This document shows positions 36,500 through 48,344 of a stretch of DNA of 64,000 nucleotides, piece after piece (the first letter of the stretch is position 1; the number at the start of each line of letters is the position of its first letter). The notes under the pieces are model-generated. The model did no database searches. It was not told the DNA's origin and saw only the letters and a program-made list of their open reading frames with translations. The translations under genes were made by a program, and so were the position numbers. This DNA is from Sphagnum compactum (Eukaryota > Bryophyta > Sphagnopsida > Sphagnales): the NCBI GenBank assembly GCA_965153455.1, contig OZ234502.1, positions 5,560,853 to 5,624,852 on the forward strand. The letters run 5' to 3'.

Positions 36500-36640
36500 T
36501 GCTGCTCTTAGTGATTCTGTGAAATTTTGCTGCTCTTTGTGATTCTGTGAAATTTTGCTGCTCTTCGTGATTCTGTGAAATTTCGCTGCTCTTTGTGATC
36601 CTGTGAGATTGCTGTAGTCTTCATCATTCTGTGAAATGGC
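36500..36640 (+). repeat. 28-bp minisatellite, about five units
   Basis: Units of 28 bases, TGCTGCTCTTNGTGATTCTG plus TGAAATTT, start at 36500, 36528, 36556 and 36584. A fifth, degraded unit follows. The array begins 30 bases after the channel stop codon, so it lies in its probable 3' UTR. Confidence 0.88.
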
Positions 36641-37112
36641 TGCTCTTCATTGCTGTGCTCCTCATGATTCAGTACGGCTGCCAAACATGCATGGTTGATG
36701 GAGGTCCTGGAGTGCCATTCTCATTCTCCAAACAGAGATAAAAAGGGGGCATGAGATTATTCTCTGTGGGGCGATGTGCTGCAATGTGAGCCTTATGCCC
36801 AATGCATGTAAGCCAAGGGATGGACAACATGAGAATGGAAGAGTAAAGGTGAGTTTTTCTCCCATCTCTGGTGATGTCTCATGCTCATCCTTCTTGTCAA
36901 TGCAGAGCCATCTATCTGGTTTTTCCAGGGTGACTAGCATGAACCAAAGAAATTGTGTGAAACGCTTTACTGAAAGTTATTGGGAGAATCTTGTGTGGAA
37001 TTTAGCTGGAGGAATAATAGCATGAGTGAACCAGTTGATCATACTCAGCTCTCTCCACAAAAGCAAACATCTGCTCTCAAACTTAGCCTCACTGTGTTTT
37101 CAATGTATCAAC

Positions 37113-37262
37113 ATGGAGTCAGCACCAATTCCAGAGGTGCCCTTGAAAGAGAGCATGTTAGACCTACTGGCTTCTGCTTTCCAGCAGCAGGACAGAAAGA
37201 ATGTTCATCATATTGCTTACCCATCCAATTTTGCTAGTGGAAGATTAGCTCATTTTGAATGA
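37113..37262 (+). CDS. Small open frame, 49 residues, unknown
   Basis: Reads MESAPIPEVPLKESMLDLLA at its start and ends GRLAHFE. Composition is protein-like, with a short amphipathic helix (ESMLDLLASAFQQQ). It stands alone between the channel gene and AT-rich DNA and may be an exon piece or chance. Confidence 0.2.
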   Translation: MESAPIPEVPLKESMLDLLASAFQQQDRKNVHHIAYPSNFASGRLAHFE

Positions 37263-38996
37263 TGGAGAAACTCTCTCGCTTATTCAAAAGCCTGGATTGC
37301 CCTAGCCAGCCCTGTAGCGGTTGTCTCTTTCCAGGCCCTCTTCCTGCAAGCAAAGTATTCCTCATCACCCTGAAGTGCTACGCCCAAATGCTTGTGATGT
37401 TCATGTGTAGATGTTTGGTTCAAGGAAAGGCAGCTTCATCCAGCTTAGTTTCAAATGTGCAGGACAATCACGATTCATTTTAAAGACATGTGAAATGGCT
37501 TGAAAACTTTCTTAAAATGAGATAGGTGTGAAGTTGGTCAGGAGAACAATACGTTAAGCTTTCCTCATTAAACTTGGAGTCACTGGATGCTCTCTGTGGA
37601 TAACACAACATTCATCGTAACATTGTGAACTACCATGGTGGAATTCCAGACACCACTATCAGCGTTTGGAACTTTTCTTGCTGAGAAAATCTATCTACCT
37701 GAGTTAACTTAATCTATCTACAATTAAAAGTTAAACAATATAGGGAATTATGTATACAGATTACCGAAGATAGAGATTGATTCAACAATTAGATCATTAG
37801 AGTTATCGAATTATTAGTTTGAGATTCAGGGATGTTATCTTGTGAGTTTTTTATAAAATACATAGAATGGTGTTGTAAAATAACACACAATAGTCAAATT
37901 AAAGTTCCTAGAACATAAAATTTCTACAATCTAGGATTCAATACCATTATAATACCAAGAAGATAATGCTACAATAATATCATGCAATTTTGGAAATCAT
38001 TGGATTCTAGTTGATTGCCTCTACCTTTGACCTAAGGTTCTTTCAACACTAAGCAACATGTAAATTATATATGTATATTCAAGAAAAACACAATGAATGT
38101 TGTTGAAGAAGCTTTAAACATTTTGACCAACAAAACTCCATCCCAATGCCACATTAAAGAAACTTGATGTCTTTTCAACCAATGCCCCCGAGGTTTGCAC
38201 ATTTTGTATGATAGTTGAAACATTCAAATCCCCCAAATGTCAACAATAAAACCTAACATCAACAATTCAACTAACATTCAACATAACATTGGATTTTTAA
38301 AGGATTTTAGCAAATGTTGGAATCAAACTATGGCGTAGAACCACCTTCAATAAAATATTTCTTGAGATAGTTGAATGCAATAGTAGCAAGTACAACCTTG
38401 CAAAACAACACACAATAATCAAATTGAATCCAAAATTCAATATTATCAATAACAAACATTCATTTGAATGTGATAATAGCAACTACTTGAAGCATCAACT
38501 GGTGCATTGTTTCTACAATGTGATAGCATCATTAGCCACCAACATTCCATGCCCAAAAACTTGTCATTTCTAACAAAAACATAAACATTACACTCATCTA
38601 TAAACACTACAATTAAATTTCAAAATTATACAATTTGCACAAAATGAATGGCCAATATTTTACAAAAAATGTTAATTTTCTTACTTCATTAAATTGAAAT
38701 GAGTTAAGCTTTTATGAGCACCTCATGCTATAAAAGTTGTATGAGCAAAAGAAGAAAATCAATTCAGACAATATCATAATGTGAAAGATGAAAAAAAAAG
38801 GTAATGAATGCACCTTAACCTTGAACCATGAAGGAAATTAATTAAGAAGGAAGGATGATATCTTTTAAGGTTATACAAACATGAAGTTGAAAGGATCTAC
38901 GCAATTTTTTATCAACCATAATAGATGCATACAAACATCAAGTCCCATTTAATAACCACCCAACCTATGTACCCCATCACCCTCACAAACAACTCA

Positions 38997-39664
38997 CAAG
39001 TTTGTTAACTTTTGGATCCAAAAATGAATTGTCTCACCAAAAATAGGTTGTAGAAGAAAATTAAACATATGCCAACAATAATGGATAGATTTTTCAAGTA
39101 AGTACTTTAAGCAATAGGTAACAAGTAGAATGTCACAATAACAAGTACCTTAAGTAAGAACTCACAAGTTTAATATTTTCTAGATCTAGAAATGAATTAC
39201 CTCATCAAATGCAACTTGTAGAAGCAAATCAAACATATGGCATCAACAATGAGCTACCTTTCCAAAAAAAATTCAAGTAATAGATAACAAGTAGAATGTG
39301 AAAGCAACAAGTACCTCAAGTAACAATTCACAAGTTTATTATTCTCTAGATCTAAAAACGAATTACCTCATCAAATGCAACTTGTAAAAGCAAATCAAAC
39401 ATGTAGGATCAACAATGAAATGCTTTTCAAGCAAGTACCTCAAGCAACAGATAAACAAGTAGAATGTGAGAGCAACAAGTACCTCAAATAACAACTTGCA
39501 AATTTGTTATCTTTTAAATCCAAAAATGAATTACTTCATCAAAAGCAACTTGCAAAAGAAAGTTGAACAACAACAATGGGTTGCTTTTTCAAACAAGTAC
39601 TTCAAACAACTAAGTGACAATCCCACTTTTCAAAAAAAAAAATCTTGCAAAAAAAAGAAACCAA
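38997..39664 (+). repeat. 168-bp satellite-like array, four copies
   Basis: The anchor CAAGTTTNTTA followed by a GATC- or AATC-type block, AATGAATTNC, CTCATCAAA and GCAACTTG recurs at 38997, 39165, 39331 and 39499: spacing 168, 166 and 168. ACAAGTAGAATGTGA and AACAAGTACCTCAA are also shared. Outer copies are the most diverged. Confidence 0.85.
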
Positions 39665-39704
39665 TTCAAGCAAATACCTCAAACAACCAAGGCAACTTCC
39701 ATGT

Positions 39705-40030
39705 TGTTAGTTTCACAAAAAACACAAACGAAAATGAAAAATACTTACTTTGATCTCATTGTTGCCTTTTCCTTTTGCCACAACCGTTGAACACTAGAAC
39801 CACAACATGAAATGTCGAGCACTAAACCTCTTAAAATGACATAACTTTGTTGTAAATAGATGAACAACTTCCATCTTGCAAAGATTTCACAAAAAACATG
39901 AACAGAAAGAAAAAGGCTTACCTCAACCTTGTTGTTGGCTTTTCTTTTTCCTACAATGATCCAACACCAAAACCACAACATATGAAATGATCCAATAAAG
40001 CTTTTAAAACAATGCAACTTTGCTATAAAT
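39705..40030 (+). repeat. Two-copy degenerate direct repeat, about 184-bp spacing
   Basis: TTTCACAAAAAACA-GAAC, then CTTAC or CTTACC, TTGTTG-CTTTTC, and CCACAACAT-GAAATG occur in the same order near 39710-39830 and 39890-40000. Confidence 0.65.
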
Positions 40031-40745
40031 TAACAAATAATCCCAAAACAAACAACATACTCAATTCGCACTTCCTCTTCTATAATGACAACCAAAATTT
40101 TCTATCACCTACAAATGATTTTGAAACAAAAAAGAACCACCTAACCCTAATTGAACAACCACAACCCTAACAAACCATACCCAAAATTTAAAAAATCTCT
40201 CCCTTGTGTAAATACTTCCAACAAAAATTATATTTCCACATGTCTGAAAATTACATACCCTTAAAAAAAAAACATGGCCACTTCCCAAAAAAATGAAAAA
40301 TAAAATTAAAAATCCTGGAAATCTTGTGAGCTGGTACCCAGTTACACTCAAATTAAGGATGAAACAGGGGATGATTTGCCTGTTTTGCTCCCCTCCCCCC
40401 TCCCCAAAACGCTTGAGTTTGATTGGGGGTCGATTCAAACCCTGGGGGAGATCGATAATCTTCCGTCCGTTCGTCTGGAGAGGCAAGCTCCAGTGAAAGC
40501 GTACTCAAATTTTCACTTCGACCCAACAACAACAATCATCCGCCAAAAATAAAAATAAACTAAACTAAACTAAAATAGAATCTCTGAAAATCCAACATTT
40601 GTGTAGGAAAACAAAGAAAACTGGGGCCTTTTTCTCATTTTTATTTTCAAAATTTTATATTTCTCACGCTCTGCTGCATCCCTAGACTGATGCTTTCGGG
40701 AAGCAAATTCCTGAGAGAGCTTTACGTGCTTGCATTTGACACACA

Positions 40746-41192
40746 ATGCAATCAATCCTCGACTCATGTTCTATAGACTCAGTCAAACAAGCGTATTCTT
40801 TAGTTTTTAATTGGCAAATGTTGCCAAGTGGGTTCTTCACAGATTCTTATTATGCATCCCCTTTACTTTCCATCTTCCAGAATTGTGAGTTTCATGAACC
40901 AACAGCAGAAGCTTTGTTCTTCAGCTTTCTCTTTGATTCCAGCTCCTACTTTTGTTCAGAATTGTGTTCTCTTGAACAAACAGCAGCAGTTGTAGCAGCA
41001 GCAGCAGCAGATTTGTTTATTCATCTTCATCTCTTGATTCCAGCTTCTTCTACTCTCAGTTATATCCCGCCTAGTAGACTAGGTAGTAGACTGAGAGGAG
41101 AAATTCAGAGCTTTTGGGTGTCCGAGTTTTGTTCTCGTAAGAGCTTAGGGCCATGTTATATAGCTGCTGCTCTTGCTATCATTTTGTTGTAA
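40746..41192 (+). other. 148-codon open frame in the leader of the orphan gene
   Basis: Starts at an ATG and is rich in Ser, Phe, Leu and Ala, with a GCA-repeat Ala run in the middle. No domain is seen. It precedes the orphan membrane protein gene by 254 bases and may be leader sequence, an upstream frame or chance. Confidence 0.2.
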
Positions 41193-41399
41193 TCTGTTCT
41201 TTTTCAGCTCAAACGCCTCCGAGCTTTTCTTTTGTTTTTCGCTCCTGTAATAATTCCAGAAGTGTGTGTTTTTGTTTTTGAAGCAGAAGTGTTGTCAGAA
41301 TTTGGCAATCCATATCCAATTTCCGTGACGCTCAGCAGGATACATAATTTTTTTTGTGGGGACACAAAACTTTTTATTTCGCAAGAGTTTTGTGTTTTC

Positions 41400-41401
<2 letters not shown>

Positions 41402-41439
<38 letters not shown>
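41402..41439 (+). repeat. GA microsatellite directly before a start codon
   Basis: About 19 GA units end 8 bases before the ATG of the orphan gene. GA tracts in plant leaders can bind GAGA-type (BPC/BBR) factors; that is an inference. Confidence 0.9.
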
Positions 41440-41442
<3 letters not shown>

Positions 41443-41446
41443 AAAA

Positions 41447-42508
41447 ATGATGAACAAAGAACTGATTTATATGTCGAGGGTGTATGTGGCGATCTCGGTG
41501 TTGATGATGTTCTATTTGTATTTCCTACCCATGCTTGAGTTTCTGGCGCTCATTGCAACCGTAACACACTTGTATGCAACTTTCAAGGAACAAACGACTG
41601 TGGTGTTTAGGTTTTTGTTTCTGACCTACAAAGCTGCGTTGTGGATCACGTTGGAAGATTTCTTCGGAAGGGAAAACTGTCGAGGATACTACGAGAGCGA
41701 TGTTGCCGGAATCCTCAATCTCAGGTTTTGCAATTGCTTCAGAACTGGGCTTTATTTCACCAAACTTCCGGAGTTTTATGCCTGCACAGATGATCAGAGA
41801 GTGAACAGCTTTGGACCAAGCTTCGAATCTGTCCTCAGATTTGACAACATTGCACCGCGAGCGAGTCGAGAACCCGGAGAATTGAAGATGTATCTTGAGA
41901 AACTGAGGATTTATGCAGGAGATGGAGTCAGAATAGTTTTTGATCAGAACTCAGACTACTCGGAGCGATGTCAACAAGTGTTTCGACATGTGAACAAATT
42001 GATGAAGATGAGTGAGATTTACAGGGAATGGTTTGCTCCCAAATTGCGGGAGCTTCTCGCAGAAGTGAAGATCTGGGAGAAAGGGGTGATGTTGCCAGGA
42101 GCTTGGATCTTATGTACAACCGACCAGGTTATCATGTTTCGTGATTTGGATGCTGGTGGAAGCTTATGTGAGGTGAAAACAAAGGCTGGAGGAAAGACTT
42201 TGTATCAGAAAAGGTTCCAACTACGGCTATCAGAGCTTGATAGGATGCTTGAAGGGCTTTTGCTCATTATCAAATACGAAGATTTTGGTCTTGTGTCCTC
42301 CAGTTGGAACATTTGGGGAATGAATATCTTGCATTCTTCAAGCTTTGATGAGCTTTTCAAATACCTTCAATCTGGTCGACAAGTTTTTGTCATTCAGCTC
42401 CCTGGAAACCAATCCACCCTTGTTTTGGGGAAGGTGGTGCACAATGCTCCTAGCTCAACAAGACCATCAAATTGTTTGTTGCAGCAGACAGACAGATGCT
42501 GCTGCTGA
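41447..42508 (+). CDS. Orphan membrane-anchored protein, 353 residues, no intron
   Basis: The ATG at 41447 follows the GA tract; an in-frame upstream extension only translates the repeat. The N-terminus has a hydrophobic segment (VYVAISVLMMFYLYFLPMLE, about residues 9-28) running into FLALIATVTHLYA and a second one near VVFRFLFLTYKAALW. The rest looks soluble: CRGYYESDVAGILNLRFC, ERCQQVFRHVNKLMKMSEIY, WFAPKLRELLAEVKIWEKG, GRQVFVIQLPGNQSTLVLG, and a Cys-rich end CLLQQTDRCCC. I recognise no family. The length, balanced composition and single clean frame favour a real gene. A secretory or organellar membrane protein is possible. Confidence 0.6.
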   Translation: MMNKELIYMSRVYVAISVLMMFYLYFLPMLEFLALIATVTHLYATFKEQTTVVFRFLFLTYKAALWITLEDFFGRENCRGYYESDVAGILNLRFCNCFRTGLYFTKLPEFYACTDDQRVNSFGPSFESVLRFDNIAPRASREPGELKMYLEKLRIYAGDGVRIVFDQNSDYSERCQQVFRHVNKLMKMSEIYREWFAPKLRELLAEVKIWEKGVMLPGAWILCTTDQVIMFRDLDAGGSLCEVKTKAGGKTLYQKRFQLRLSELDRMLEGLLLIIKYEDFGLVSSSWNIWGMNILHSSSFDELFKYLQSGRQVFVIQLPGNQSTLVLGKVVHNAPSSTRPSNCLLQQTDRCCC

Positions 42509-45379
42509 TGGATTCTCTCTTCACCACACTCCATTACTGCTTGCAACCCACTTGGTTTTTGGGAGGTAATGCTAAACCCTAATTGTAGTGCTGTGCAGCA
42601 ACAGACTTCCAGCTCAGAAGCTAGCCATGAAATGCTTGTCTTTTTAGGGTTTTGGATTGAGAATGGGACATGCAGTGGGCTTGGTTTTAAGACAAGCTAT
42701 TTCCTTCTAAGGAAAGCTCTTGTGCTTGAAATCCCCTTACAAGCAAATTGGCAGCATATACTTCTTGCGGAGCAACTCAGATAGCGGATATGATTGAGCT
42801 TGTAAACTCTGTGAAAGGGTGTACGTGCTGGGATTTTTTTGCAGAAGACAATTACCAGCTAACTTAGAACCTGCATACAGATGTTTTTATGTGTAGCTCT
42901 TACCCTCACATGCTTGTTGCAGCTTGAATGAGGATACTATTGACAATTTTCTGATTAGCTATGTCTCTTCAGTGCTAGCCAACATTGTGACTGAGTCTTT
43001 CTGTTGCTTCTGGAAATGTGATAGAAACTCAGGACACAGATTTTGTATATTGGTTTGCCTGAAATTTTGGGCTGATTGTCATATGTACTTATCTGCACCC
43101 ACTGTTGGGAGCTGATGAAACCCCAAGTCAGGGTTTTGCAGTGGTGGAAGTTAATGTTGTTATGCGAATGCAATAATTAGCAATGTCTCCGGAGTGACAT
43201 CATGCCTGTGTCTTCCCATTGGTTCTGAAAACAGATCAGAAACTCAGGATGCAGATTTTCTATTATTGTTTGCCCACAATTTTTTAGCAGATCACTATAC
43301 ATTCTTATTTACTGGTTATTGGGAGCTGATTAAGTTAGTGGGGAGTTATGGCAGTTAGTCACTGTATATTCATGAGGAATGTGACAGTACAATACTTTGT
43401 GAGTAACTCTCTATTGACCTTTTCTGATCAGCTGTCTCTTGAGTGGTAGCCAACATCCTGACTGCTTCTTTCTGTTGCTTCTGGAAATGTGATAGAAACT
43501 CAGGATGTAGAATTAGTATAATGGTTTGCCCAAATTTTGGTATATACTTATCTGCACCCACTGTTGGGAATGAAGTCATTGGGTGATGGTCTGACACTTT
43601 GTAAAGGAGCTCTCTTGAGGTCATGACAGCACTCATTGTCATGTTACCTTTAAACTGTTGTTGTGGAGATTTCTCTGCAATTTCATATATATGTGATGTC
43701 TGATGTGAAGGCTAACATGATGTCTTCCAGATAACTTGCGTCCCAGGGGTGAGTAGTCTCCAGGTATCACCATACCTAGTTTCTGGATACTGAAACCCTC
43801 AAGTTAGGGTTTTGAAGTGGTGAATGTTAGGGTTGTCACGTGAGTACAATATTTAGCTATGTCTCTGGAGTGCTAGCCGACATCATAGCTGATGTTGTGC
43901 CTCGTCTTCCAATTACTTCTGAAATGCATCAGAAACTCATGATGTGGATTGTGGAGTATTGCTTGCCCGCAATTCTGAGCAGACTATTATACATTCTTAT
44001 GTACTGGGAGCTCATGACGTCAGTGGGGAGTCATGGCAGCTAGTCACTGCTATATTCATGATGAAAGTGATGGTCTGATCGATTGTGATTGACACTCATA
44101 AGGTTATGATTGCCCCATTCTTTGTATGCTAGTTTTGGATTTGCCAGAACTGAGACACTGGTTAACCTTTTCTCCCAGCAAACTTCATCCCAAAGATGAT
44201 ATGTAAGTGGGGTATCTTGTGAAATACTCTGTGTCTCTGCACTTGTGCATGGTACAGGAAAATGAGAACAAGCATGTAGAAGTGCATTGACAGAGTCTGA
44301 GTTTGGTTGAACGGTTGCTATACAGATGTATCAAAATTTTCAAGACCAAATGAGTACATGGGGTGACAATTATTGAGTATATTTGCTGGAATTGGGTTGG
44401 TTGAGCTTTAAGCTTAGAACAGACAGTCTGGTTTGTGTGTTATGGCCAAAACATAGGGTAGGTCCTGTAGGAAACAACTGGTGTCATAGTATCAGGAAAT
44501 TCATACCGCTCGTTCCTGTGACCTGGTGGCAAAAGATCCTCGGCAAGTTTAGATAGGGGAAAAGGAATTTAATGAGAGCAATGGGTGGTGGAGTGGGAAT
44601 GGTGGGCACCATCTTTGTTGGCTGCTCCTGCCAGAGTAGAATTTTACCTCAATATAAATGGTTGGTATGAGCTTTTCACATTCTCCCCAGAATTCTCTTC
44701 ATACAAGCAGATTTTGAAACAATGTGCTGAATGCATTCAAAATGTGACCAAACAAGAGAGTGTGTGCTCTTAATTAGTTCTCATTGAATCACCTGGAAGA
44801 AACCTCCATTTGCAAGAGAAGCACTCTGTTTTGGGTGCCATCATTTATTGACAAGCTTCCATACTGCAGAGATTTTGATGAGATTAATCCTGAATATGTG
44901 AGGCAGTCAAAATTTTGATGACAAGAAATGCCATTAAAAGTTCATCATTAACAAGCATTTCAGAAGGAGGTGATTGCACCTCTTTCTCTCTCTTTGACTT
45001 CCCATTGTTACAGGTACTGCTAGCATCATGTCAGCACCACAAAATATAACGGCCTATTGTCCAACAAACCTACGAAGCAAGATCAGAGCTCAAAGCAAGG
45101 CTCAAATCAACGTACCCACCAAAAATTTGATTGTCTTTCTGGCTAGGCATCCAAGACTTCTGGTGCAATATACAACACAAAACAAATTGAAGAAACTTTC
45201 TCAGAAAACCATTAATACATGGTTACCTAAAGATTCCAAAACATGTAGCATAGATTTGAGAACTTCACATGTTAATTCTGCTCTGAACAAATATTGCTCA
45301 GACCAAAATCAACAAACATTAGTTCAAGGGTTTCTACAGTTGGTTACTGAACAAACCCATCACTATGGAGGAGCAAACA
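42509..45379. other. Intergenic region dominated by a four-part degenerate repeat
   Basis: No gene is supported. Open frames such as 45028-45408 run antisense to the 3' end of the F-box gene and lack motifs. The repeat is entered separately. Confidence 0.5.
42940..44075 (+). repeat. Alternating A-B-A-B degenerate repeat
   Basis: All four blocks share an AGCTATGTCTC-type or AGCTGTCTC-type start and the GAAACTCAGGA-type core. Blocks at about 42950 and 43424 share TGTTGCTTCTGGAAATGTGA, TAGAAACTCAGGA and CTTATCTGCACCCACTGTTG. Blocks at about 43178 and 43852 share TATACATTCTTAT-TACTGG, GTCAGTGGGGAGT-type and TAGTCACTG. This implies a two-part unit that was later duplicated. Confidence 0.75.
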
Positions 45380-47482
45380 TTAGACAGGGGCATCTAGCCT
45401 TGGGCTGAAAGGGAATCCAATTGTTGATCGATAATCCTCAATGTCTGTAAGCAATGGGCAACTGGGCACCCATCGCCATGAAGGCTTTGTAAAATCATAC
45501 ACCAAAGCATGGGGGCATTTATAGCTTGTCAAGCAGATTAAGTCATTGTGACCAACACACATGAAATCCCCATTCCTCGAGTCCTTCAAAAAACGTTTTG
45601 AAAGACTGTTTGGCATTCGAACAACTTCATTCCAGTTCAGTGTACTTTGCTCAAGCTCCCATATCCGTATATTCTTGGGTATTGCATGCTTCTTCAACCC
45701 TCCAACCATGAGTAGACGCCGCTGGCATCCCACAAGGTGTGGGGAGGTGAGGAAGGTAGGCATTGGGGCTCTCACTACACTCCACACCCCATGTTGCATG
45801 TTGAAGGCTATAACCCCATAGGGATCACGTGTGACCCAAAAATGGAAACCATTGCAGAATGCATTCCGTAAAGTGTAATTTGCAATTGGCAAATGGTTAC
45901 CCGTGATTCGCCAGCAATTTGACAGTGAATCATACACTTCTGTCCTAACATTATCTTCATAGTAATCACCAGCCACAACAATCTTGTAAGCTCGTGTTGT
46001 AGGGTCAACCACCATGCCTACTAAGTTCGGGAAACGCTTGTGCAACATAGGGGGCAGTTCTCTCCATCTAACGACATCCAATGTTGTTTTCCCATTTGTT
46101 AGATGGAGAGTGGTTACTTGACAAATTTGCACCCAATATTTATGAACAGAATCTAATGAAGACAAGCCAATGGCTACTGCTGCATGATCATTTCTTCCCT
46201 TAAGAACAAAACTACAGACAAACTTCAAACTGTGCATGATGTGAAAAATGGCATGTGAAATTTCCATGTTGCTGTCTAGTTCTGTCCAACTCTTTGTGTG
46301 TATTAGGGTTTGCACAGTTGCATAACAAACATGGCATATCCTAATTGGAAGAACTGGAATGTATCTGGTATAAGACATTTTGATCCAATATAATCATCTG
46401 TGCTTTGACTTCTCAGTTCAGCATTCCTATCAGCATTCCTAAATTGTTGAAATACATGGAACCAAGTGGTGCAGCAACCACTGAGGAAGGTTGGGGAGAG
46501 AATGAGGCACTTACCTACGTGTCAAAGGATTACAGACTGATAGGCTAGGGTAGGCACTGACACCACAAAAACAGAGCAAACCCCCGGCAGCTGCACAAGG
46601 GAACTTTGTCTCATAGTGGAAAAATGTGAAGGGAATACGGTGCCAACGGTTGGAGGTCGGGTTATACACTGAACACATGCTGCGGTCCTTGGCCTCAAAC
46701 ATGAGAAAACAAGGATTTGGGGATGGGACCCGCCGGTACATCTCTAAGAAACTGTGGGAGTATGTTACAGCATTCCACCTGCTCCATGAAGGAAAACATC
46801 ACATTTCTTTTCTAAACATGTATTCTAAAAGTGATACCTGAACAACAAATCATGAACATGACTGAAAGGAACCTTGTTTTGAGCTTCTCTGAGTAGCTAG
46901 TTAGCTGTCTGTCTCATCAACATGCAGGAGGATATCTCTTAGCTCCTAAACCCTTACAAAAACTAGAACCCTTAGACCCTAAAAATTTGGCTTCAACTTG
47001 TTGTTGCTTATATACACATTTGCACAAGGAAGACACAAAGATAACATCCTTGTAGTCTCAAGTACAATTTCAAATACAGACCACCAACTTCTACACCCAG
47101 AAAAGAAGTAGAAGAGAGACAAAAATGTGGGGGAGGAAAAGAAGATGGAAACAGAAGAAGAGAAGGACAGAGAGGGAGGAAGAAAAAGAGACCTTTTGCA
47201 GACAGTGCAAGCCCGTGCAAAGGCAGGGAAAGGCAGCCAGGCAAGGATCCGATCTTGCAAATCCTCAGGGAGTGTGCCCCATAGAATCTCATCCATGGGA
47301 GTCACATTGGAAGACTCCGTATCTGTCTGTATGGTTCCTCCAATTGCCACTCCTCCTGTTTCTTCCCCTTCCTTTTCCTCCATGGATAGATGAGCTGCTG
47401 CAGCATGTGTGTCTGCAAGGGAAGAACTCTGACCATGTCCACCACCTTCCAGACTCGCACTTTGTGATGTGCTGCTACTCAT
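45380..47482 (-). CDS. F-box/kelch-repeat protein (At5g15710-like), 413 residues
   Basis: Exons 47482-47193, 46778-46515 and 46067-45380; both junctions are GT-AG with matching phase 2. A Ser/Gly/Glu-rich N-terminus of about 70 residues precedes the F-box, ILWGTLPEDLQDRILAWLPF and FARACTVCKRWN. The substrate-side domain has the usual plant order: FLMFEAKDRSMCSVYNPTSN, WHRIPF, GLLCFCG, SVCNPLTR, then YKIVVAGDYYEDNVRTEVYD, GNHLPIANYT, GFHFWVTRDPYGVIAFNMQH, LMVGGL, IRIWELEQSTLNWNEVVRMP and PSWRWVPSCPLL. The protein is expected to link Skp1 of an SCF E3 ligase to a target, which is unknown. The start is the first ATG in a frame that is open further upstream without another ATG. Confidence 0.9.
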
Positions 47483-47757
47483 TTCGATACCATTCAAAAC
47501 CCTGAAAAATGCTTGTTCATATTCTTTTGCTCTCTCCTTCCGACCGGCGATGGATCCTTCTGTCCTTCAGACCTTGCCGGCCGATGCTTCTGCTCTTCCT
47601 GCGTATCAGGTCTTGCGCAACAATCCTCCTTCACCTTATCATTATTGATCCCTACAACGGCTCTTCTTCAATTGCATCTTCACGAATCCTATCTCTCTTA
47701 TCTCTCCTCCCCGCAGCTGCTACAACCTTCAACTTACTCGTATTATCAACAACATCC

Positions 47758-48012
47758 TCATAATCTTCTTGTCATAAGAGACAGAGGACGACGATTCCTC
47801 CTACCAAGGCTTGCTCTGCCCACCTGATGATGGTTCTGTCTTTTCTCCACTTCTGTTGCAAGAAATATGATGGGCGATTGCTGCAGCAAGAAAGCATGAT
47901 GATGATCAAAGGAAGAAAGTTGATAGAATAATGCATCATCTTCTTCTCCAAGCAGTTCCTCTTCGTCCTCCTCCTCCTCCTCCTCCATCATCTGAGCTCC
48001 AAATCCTTGCAT
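47758..48012 (-). other. Short acidic open frame upstream of the F-box gene
   Basis: Starts MQGFGAQM followed by a Glu/Asp run and contains DDALFYQLSSFDHHHAFLLQ. It lies 276 bases upstream of the F-box start on the same strand and ends near possible donors (CAG|GTGGGC). Joining it to the TTTTCAG acceptor before the F-box ATG breaks the frame, so it may be an upstream frame in a 5' non-coding exon. Confidence 0.25.
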
Positions 48013-48344
48013 CCTTTTTATTTCTCTAAGAACTCATATCCAACAATTCAACAAACAAAATTCAGCAACAACAACGATGGTTTTGCGAATTCTTATGTTC
48101 ATAGCAACTCCCTTTTTTCTTCTTCATCTTCTGCGAAAATTCAAAAAAAGAATTGCGGAAATTGAGAACAGAAGAAGAGGAAGAGATGATGCAACACACG
48201 GAAATGGGAAAGGGATCGAAGAGAGGAGACGAAAGGGCAACGGTCGCAAAGGGCCCCGCCATTGCTCTTGTCTATGCCTCTTCCACGAATCGCCACGTTG
48301 TTTGACCTAACTCTGTCCATTTGATTGGGACTCCTGACACTCCA

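Larger units (their letters stand above)
37500..40740. other. Gene-free AT-rich stretch with tandem repeats
   Basis: No coding motif. It contains the 168-bp satellite-like array (38997-39660) and a two-copy repeat centred near 39710 and 39890. Confidence 0.5.

Noticed and set aside
45028-45408. 126-codon plus-strand frame starting MSAPQNITAYC
   Set aside because: It runs antisense to the F-box gene's 3' end and has no domain or splice context.
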